The notes beneath the pieces are model-generated. The model did not search any database and was not told the origin of the DNA. It saw only the letters and a program-made list of their open reading frames with translations. The position numbers and the translations under genes were made by a program. DNA of 8,416 nt from CAZTCJ01 sp964612085 (lineage in GTDB: Bacteria; Pseudomonadota; Alphaproteobacteria; JAJFIK01), in contig CAZTCJ010000128.1 of NCBI GenBank assembly GCA_964612085.1, positions 1 through 8,416 on the forward strand. Reading direction: 5' to 3'. Of the stretch, positions 5,259 through 8,416 are shown in pieces. How positions within the stretch are numbered: the stretch's first letter is position 1; the number at the start of each line of letters is the position of its first letter.

Positions 5259-5834
5259 ATGCGTCTCAATCAGTTGGCGGACAATCCGGGCGCCCGCAAA
5301 CGCGCCATCCGCGTCGGCCGCGGGATCGGCTCGGGCAAGGGCAAGACCGGCGGACGCGGCGTCAAGGGCCAGAAGTCCCGCTCGGGCGTGGCCATCAAGG
5401 GCTTTGAAGGCGGTCAGATGCCGCTTCACATGCGCCTGCCCAAGCGCGGCTTCAACAAGCCCAACAAGTTCACATTCGCGGAAGTGACCCTGGCGCGTCT
5501 GCAGAAAGCCGTGGACGCGGGCAAGCTCGATGCGGCCAAGCCCGTCAACACCGAAGCGCTGATCGCGGCGGGCCTGGTGCGCCGGGAGCGGGACGGTATC
5601 CGCCTTCTCGGCACGGGCGAGTTGAGCGCCAAACTGTCTTTGGAAGTGGCTGGCGCCACCAAGACCGCCGTCGCCGCCGTGGAAAAGGCGGGCGGCTCGG
5701 TGACCCTGTTGGGCTCCGTGCCGGAGCGCCGCCGGAAGACGAAAATTGGAACGCCTGAGGCGAGCGGTCAGACCAAGCCGAAGCGTCCGCCGAAAGGAAA
5801 GAAGGCCCAGGCCGCCGCCGCGGACGCCTCTTAA
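5259..5834 (+). CDS. rplO: 50S ribosomal protein L15 with basic C-terminal tail
   Basis: The Gly/Lys/Arg-rich N-terminal region (GRGIGSGKGKTGGRGVKGQK, 20-39), the FEGGQMPLHMRLPKRGFN block (49-66) and the later KAGGSVTLL segment (143-151) identify L15. L15 is an early 50S assembly protein whose extended N-terminus threads through 23S rRNA. The length is 191 residues, compared with 144 in E. coli. The surplus is mainly residues 152-191, a low-complexity tail of Lys, Arg, Pro and Ala ending in an alanine run. ATG 5259 is preceded by AGAGGAG (5245-5251) at 7 bases. The gene is followed by a 110-base spacer before secY. Confidence 0.97.
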   Translation: MRLNQLADNPGARKRAIRVGRGIGSGKGKTGGRGVKGQKSRSGVAIKGFEGGQMPLHMRLPKRGFNKPNKFTFAEVTLARLQKAVDAGKLDAAKPVNTEALIAAGLVRRERDGIRLLGTGELSAKLSLEVAGATKTAVAAVEKAGGSVTLLGSVPERRRKTKIGTPEASGQTKPKRPPKGKKAQAAAADAS

Positions 5835-5857
5835 ACTCGTATCTTGCGAGAGGCGTC
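5823..5857 (+). other. Stem-loop spanning the rplO stop codon (possible weak terminator or attenuator)
   Basis: GACGCCTCT (5823-5831), the last three rplO sense codons, pairs perfectly with AGAGGCGTC (5849-5857). The 17-nt loop contains the TAA stop. TTATCT follows the 3' arm, only a weak T-rich tail. A smaller internal stem, CTCG (5836-5839) with CGAG (5847-5850), would compete with the base of the long one. A ribosome terminating on rplO would cover the 5' arm, so folding may depend on translation. Partial termination here is possible, but secY must still be expressed, so read-through or an internal promoter would be required. Confidence 0.45.
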
Positions 5858-5872
5858 TTATCTGGGACTAAT
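5844..5872 (+). promoter_or_regulatory. Weak candidate promoter upstream of secY
   Basis: TTGCGA (5844-5849) and ACTAAT (5867-5872) are separated by 17 bases, and each matches the sigma70 consensus at four of six positions. The rplO-secY gap of 110 bases leaves room for a separate secY-adk start. The match is modest and overlaps the rplO-end hairpin, so it could be chance. Confidence 0.2.
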
Positions 5873-5880
5873 GGGAGGGA

Positions 5881-5915
5881 ACCGTCCGGCCTGCGCCAGA
5901 GGCCGGACCGTCCGG
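5881..5915 (+). other. Stem-loop with flanking 9-bp direct repeat in the rplO-secY spacer
   Basis: GTCCGGCC (5884-5891) pairs perfectly with GGCCGGAC (5901-5908) around a 9-nt loop. ACCGTCCGG occurs twice, at 5881-5889 and 5907-5915. Because of this repeat, CCGGA (5903-5907) can instead pair with TCCGG (5911-5915), giving a second, exclusive hairpin. No T-run follows. The secY ribosome binding site GGAG is at 5932-5935. The arrangement could be a simple switch or processing site affecting secY, but this is inferred only from the base pairing. Confidence 0.45.
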
Positions 5916-5944
5916 AACTGGCGATCGAAACGGAGTGACGCCCC

Positions 5945-7276
5945 ATGGCCTCAGCCGCCGAACAGCTCGCAGCCAATCTGAACTTCCAGTCCTTCGCCAA
6001 GGCGACGGAACTGCAAAAGCGCATCCTGTTTACGCTGGGCGCGCTCATCGTCTACCGGCTCGGCACCTACATCCCGCTGCCGGGGATCGATCTCATCCGC
6101 TTCGAGCAGTTGTTCAACAACACCCAGGCGGGAATCCTGGGCATGTTCAACATGTTCGCGGGCGGCGCCGTGGAGCGCATGGCCATCTTCGCGCTCAACA
6201 TCATGCCGTATATCTCGGCCTCGATCATCATGCAGCTCATGACCACCGTGTCGCCGCAGCTTGAACAGCTCAAGAAGGAAGGCGAACAGGGCCGCAAGCA
6301 GATCAACCAATACACCCGCTATCTGACCGTGGTGCTCGCCGCCGCCCAGGCCTTTGCCATTGCCAACGGCCTTCAAGCCTCCGGCGCGGCCGTCAATCCC
6401 GGACCGTTCTTCCTGGCGAGCACGGTGATCACCCTGGTGGGCGGCACCATGTTCCTCATGTGGCTGGGCGAACAGATCACCGCGCGCGGCGTGGGTAACG
6501 GCATTTCGCTGATCATCTTCGCCGGCATCGTCGCGGAGCTGCCCCGGGCGCTCGCGGGGACCTTGCAATTGGGCCGGGAAGGGGCGCTGTCGGGCGCCGT
6601 GATCGTCGGCCTGCTGCTGATGGCGGTCGCCGTCATTGCCTTCATCGTCTTCATGGAACGGGCCCAGCGCCGTCTGATCGTGCAATATCCCAAGCGCCAG
6701 GTGGGCAACCGCATGTTCGGCGGCGAGACCTCGCATCTGCCCTTGAAGCTTAACAGCGCAGGGGTGATTCCACCGATCTTCGCGTCCTCCCTGCTGCTGC
6801 TGCCGTTGACCTTCGCCAGCTTCGCCGCCGATGGCGGTCCGGCCTGGCTCACCGATGTGACGGCCCTGCTGCAGCGCGGCGGCCTGATGTATATGGCGAT
6901 CTATGCCGGTCTGATCATCTTCTTCTGCTTCTTCTATACGGCCATCGTCTTCAATCCCGAGGACACGGCCGACAATCTGAAGAAATACGGCGGCTTCATC
7001 CCGGGCATCCGGCCGGGCAAGCGCACGGCGGAATATATCGACTTCGTGCTGACCCGGCTCACCTGTGTCGGCGCGGCCTATATCACCGCCGTCTGTCTGT
7101 TGCCTGAATTCCTGATCGCGCAGAACCCGAGTATTCCCTTCTATTTCGGCGGCACGTCGCTGCTCATCGTGGTGACCGTGACCATGGACACGGTGGCCCA
7201 GGTGCAGAGCCATTTGCTGGCCCATCAGTATGAGGGGCTGATCAAGAAATCGAAGCTGAGGGGAGCGCGCCGATGA
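5945..7276 (+). CDS. secY: Preprotein translocase subunit SecY
   Basis: SecY is the channel of the inner-membrane SecYEG translocon, which exports unfolded proteins with SecA and inserts membrane proteins with SRP/FtsY. The 443 residues match the family (E. coli 443). Ten hydrophobic segments are visible at about 26-45, 78-98, 122-142, 155-175, 185-200, 217-237, 272-291, 313-335, 372-390 and 398-417. The plug region is at about 62-72. The cytosolic loop QRRLIVQYPKRQVGNRMFGG (241-260) and the FIPGIRPGKRTAEYID segment (351-366) are present, with R356 at the position of the conserved E. coli R357. ATG 5945 has GGAG (5932-5935) at 9 bases. The stop overlaps adk as ATGA, so translation is probably coupled. 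Confidence 0.98.
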   Translation: MASAAEQLAANLNFQSFAKATELQKRILFTLGALIVYRLGTYIPLPGIDLIRFEQLFNNTQAGILGMFNMFAGGAVERMAIFALNIMPYISASIIMQLMTTVSPQLEQLKKEGEQGRKQINQYTRYLTVVLAAAQAFAIANGLQASGAAVNPGPFFLASTVITLVGGTMFLMWLGEQITARGVGNGISLIIFAGIVAELPRALAGTLQLGREGALSGAVIVGLLLMAVAVIAFIVFMERAQRRLIVQYPKRQVGNRMFGGETSHLPLKLNSAGVIPPIFASSLLLLPLTFASFAADGGPAWLTDVTALLQRGGLMYMAIYAGLIIFFCFFYTAIVFNPEDTADNLKKYGGFIPGIRPGKRTAEYIDFVLTRLTCVGAAYITAVCLLPEFLIAQNPSIPFYFGGTSLLIVVTVTMDTVAQVQSHLLAHQYEGLIKKSKLRGARR

Positions 7277-7848
7277 GATTGATTCTGTTAGGGCCTCCGG
7301 GGGCCGGCAAGGGCACCCAGGCCAAGAAGCTCGAAATGCGCTTCGGCATCAAGCAGCTCTCCACCGGCGACATGCTGCGCGCCGCCGTCGCCGCCGGCAC
7401 GGAAGTGGGCAAGCGCTGCAAGGAGATCATGGACCGGGGCGATCTGGTGCCCGACGAGGTCGTGGTACAGATCATCGCCGAGCGGATCGAACAGCCCGAT
7501 TGCGCCAAGGGCTTCATTCTGGACGGTTTCCCCCGCAATGTGGCCCAGGCCAAGGCGCTCGACAAAATGCTGGGCGAGAAAGGCCTCGACCTCGACGCCG
7601 TGATCGAGATCGTGGTGGAAGAGGGCTGCCTGCTTGAGCGTATCGAGACCCGCAAGAAGGAAAGCCCCGGCGAGGTGCGCGCGGACGATACCGCCGAGAC
7701 CCTGGTCAAGCGCCTGGGCGTCTACCGGGAGCAGACCGCGCCGTTGCTGCCCTATTACAAGAAACAGGGGAAGCTGCAGACAGTGGACGGCATGAAGTCC
7801 ATCGATTCTGTTGCGACCCAGATAGAGGAGATTCTCGTAAAAGCCTGA
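7273..7848 (+). CDS. adk: Adenylate kinase (short-LID form)
   Basis: Adenylate kinase catalyses ATP + AMP to 2 ADP in the cytoplasm and keeps the adenylate pool balanced. The 191-residue protein has the P-loop GPPGAGKGT (7-15), the AMP-binding LSTGDMLR (29-36), DGFPRN (84-89), and catalytic arginines in VRADD (R136) and KRL (R147). The LID is short: residues 125-135 replace the longer LID with its Cys4 zinc site or equivalent, and no zinc ligands are present, as in many alphaproteobacteria. The start overlaps the secY stop by four bases, with GGGGAG (7260-7265) 7 bases upstream. Location between secY and rpsM is common in bacteria and ties energy metabolism to ribosome synthesis. Confidence 0.98.
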   Translation: MRLILLGPPGAGKGTQAKKLEMRFGIKQLSTGDMLRAAVAAGTEVGKRCKEIMDRGDLVPDEVVVQIIAERIEQPDCAKGFILDGFPRNVAQAKALDKMLGEKGLDLDAVIEIVVEEGCLLERIETRKKESPGEVRADDTAETLVKRLGVYREQTAPLLPYYKKQGKLQTVDGMKSIDSVATQIEEILVKA

Positions 7849-7867
7849 CGATCCCAAGTCGTAACGC

Positions 7868-7895
7868 TTGACTAGCGGGGACTTGTTCTTATATT
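7868..7895 (+). promoter_or_regulatory. Sigma70-type promoter for rpsM (alpha operon)
   Basis: TTGACT (7868-7873) matches the -35 consensus at five of six positions, and TATATT (7890-7895) matches the -10 at five of six, with a 16-base spacer. This is the best promoter-like sequence in the window. It begins 20 bases after the adk stop, and a start near 7902 would leave a leader of about 215 nt before rpsM. It would allow the alpha operon genes to be transcribed separately from the spc group. Prediction is from sequence match and position only. Confidence 0.65.
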
Positions 7896-7899
7896 GGCG

Positions 7900-8118
7900 G
7901 ATCTCTGCAAAGTGCCGTTCGGCCGTATTCCGGCAGAAACGGGCTTTCCCCTTTCGATCAGCCAGATGGACCCTTATCGCCTAAGCCGGGGGTCGGGACC
8001 GGTCGTCGGGGCTGCCGCGAAACGCGGCGCGGGAAAACGAGTTTTTTCGGAAAAGGCATGGGAGAAGCGGGCAAGCGTCCGCCTCGCCTGCCCATTGATG
8101 GTTTGAGGAGAGAGCCCT
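7900..8118 (+). promoter_or_regulatory. rpsM mRNA leader with several possible hairpins
   Basis: This stretch of about 215 bases has no recognised gene. Possible structures in order are TGCCG (7913-7917) with CGGCA (7931-7935), the palindrome GACCGGTC (7997-8004), GCCGCG/CGCGGC (8014-8019 and 8023-8028, AAA loop), and a stem of eight pairs with one A-C mismatch at 8069-8093. A T6 run (8042-8047) is flanked by A4 runs at 8034-8037 and 8051-8054 and could pair with either. The rpsM ribosome binding site GAGGAG (8105-8110) follows the last stem. The length and the ordered hairpins suggest a regulatory leader. In E. coli the alpha operon is repressed by S4 at the rpsM start; similarity to that pseudoknot was not shown here. 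Confidence 0.4.
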
Positions 8119-8416
8119 GTGGCCCGTATTGCAGGCGTAAACATCCCGAGCGGAAAGCGGGTGACGATCGCGCTGACCTATATTCACGGCATTGGCCCGG
8201 CCAAGGCCAAGGAGATTTGCGAGAAGGTCAATATCCCCGAAGCCAAGCGCGTGAACGAGCTGTCCGACGCTGAAGTCATTCAGATCCGTGAGACCATCGA
8301 CCGCGATTACATGGTCGAGGGCGATCTGCGCCGGGACGTGGCCATGAACGTCAAGCGCCTGATGGATCTGGGCTGCTACCGGGGCCTGCGCCACCGCCGC
8401 GGCCTGCCGGTGCGCG
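8119..8416 (+). CDS. rpsM: 30S ribosomal protein S13 (3' truncated by window)
   Basis: GTG 8119, with GAGGAG (8105-8110) 8 bases upstream, opens a frame that runs off the window after 99 codons. It begins MARIAGVNIPSGKRVTIALT and contains HGIGPAKAKEIC (23-34), which is the helix-hairpin-helix region, then the signature RHRRGLPVR at 91-99. S13 lies in the 30S head and contacts L5 and the P-site tRNA. Bacterial S13 has about 120 residues, so roughly the last 20, the basic tail, are missing here. As the first gene of the alpha operon it is expected to be followed by rpsK, rpoA and rplQ. Confidence 0.98.
   Translation, partial: MARIAGVNIPSGKRVTIALTYIHGIGPAKAKEICEKVNIPEAKRVNELSDAEVIQIRETIDRDYMVEGDLRRDVAMNVKRLMDLGCYRGLRHRRGLPVR

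Noticed and set aside
4572..5429. A 285-codon open frame on the - strand opposite rpsE, rpmD and rplO
   Set aside because: It spans three well-identified genes, and its Arg/Gly/Leu-rich composition follows from reverse reading of Lys/Ala codons.
5951..7225. A 424-codon open frame on the - strand opposite secY
   Set aside because: It mirrors the secY coding region, and its translation is a low-complexity His/Gln/Arg/Gly-rich sequence with no recognisable domain. Such shadow frames are common opposite GC-rich genes.
8014..8047. Intrinsic terminator in the rpsM leader (GC stem plus T6)
   Set aside because: The T6 run lies 13 bases after the stem at 8014-8028, too far for a standard terminator, and the T-run itself can pair with neighbouring A-tracts.
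7894..8106. A 70-codon frame starting at TTG between adk and rpsM
   Set aside because: The TTG overlaps the -10 element of the predicted promoter, has no ribosome binding site, and would lie upstream of the predicted transcript start.
7849..8118. rpmJ (L36) between secY and rpsM, as in enterobacteria
   Set aside because: No frame in the gap encodes the short Cys-containing L36 pattern; the place is taken by adk, as usual in alphaproteobacteria.

Overview
This window is a conserved ribosomal-protein gene cluster, the end of the S10 operon followed by the spc operon and the start of the alpha operon, and every recognisable gene is on the + strand. The DNA is GC-rich. Three things point to an alphaproteobacterium: the protein sequences, the order rplO-secY-adk-rpsM with adk where enterobacteria carry rpmJ, and the zinc-free S14. 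I cannot name a genus from this stretch.

Layout: the last 33 codons of rpsC (1-103), rplP (149-562), rpmC (577-795) and rpsQ (813-1058) close the S10 part. A 69-base spacer with two small hairpins separates them from the spc part: rplN, rplX, rplE, rpsN, rpsH, rplF, rplR, rpsE, rpmD, rplO and secY (1128-7276). adk (7273-7848) overlaps the secY stop by four bases. A 270-base gap follows, with a good sigma70-type promoter (7868-7895) and a leader of about 215 nt with several possible hairpins. It leads into rpsM (8119 to the window end, incomplete), the first gene of the alpha operon.

The genes work as one unit. They encode 30S proteins (S3, S17, S14, S8, S5, S13), 50S proteins (L16, L29, L14, L24, L5, L6, L18, L30, L15), the channel subunit of the Sec translocon (SecY) and adenylate kinase. 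Most spacers are short, each gene has a plausible ribosome binding site, and rplX/rplE and secY/adk overlap. All reading frames are intact. I see no mobile element, CRISPR array, tRNA or rRNA gene, and no gene on the - strand.

The most unusual item is rpmD. Its L30 core of about 60 residues is preceded by about 92 residues rich in lysine and alanine, including six tandem pentads of AAKKT type, which resembles bacterial histone-H1-like tails. The next gene, rplO, carries a basic low-complexity C-terminal tail of about 40 residues. Several of the longer spacers (rpsQ-rplN, rplR-rpsE, rpmD-rplO, rplO-secY, adk-rpsM) hold GC-rich hairpins without a U-tract in the terminator position. They may be processing, stabilising or regulatory elements. 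No wholly new system is evident.
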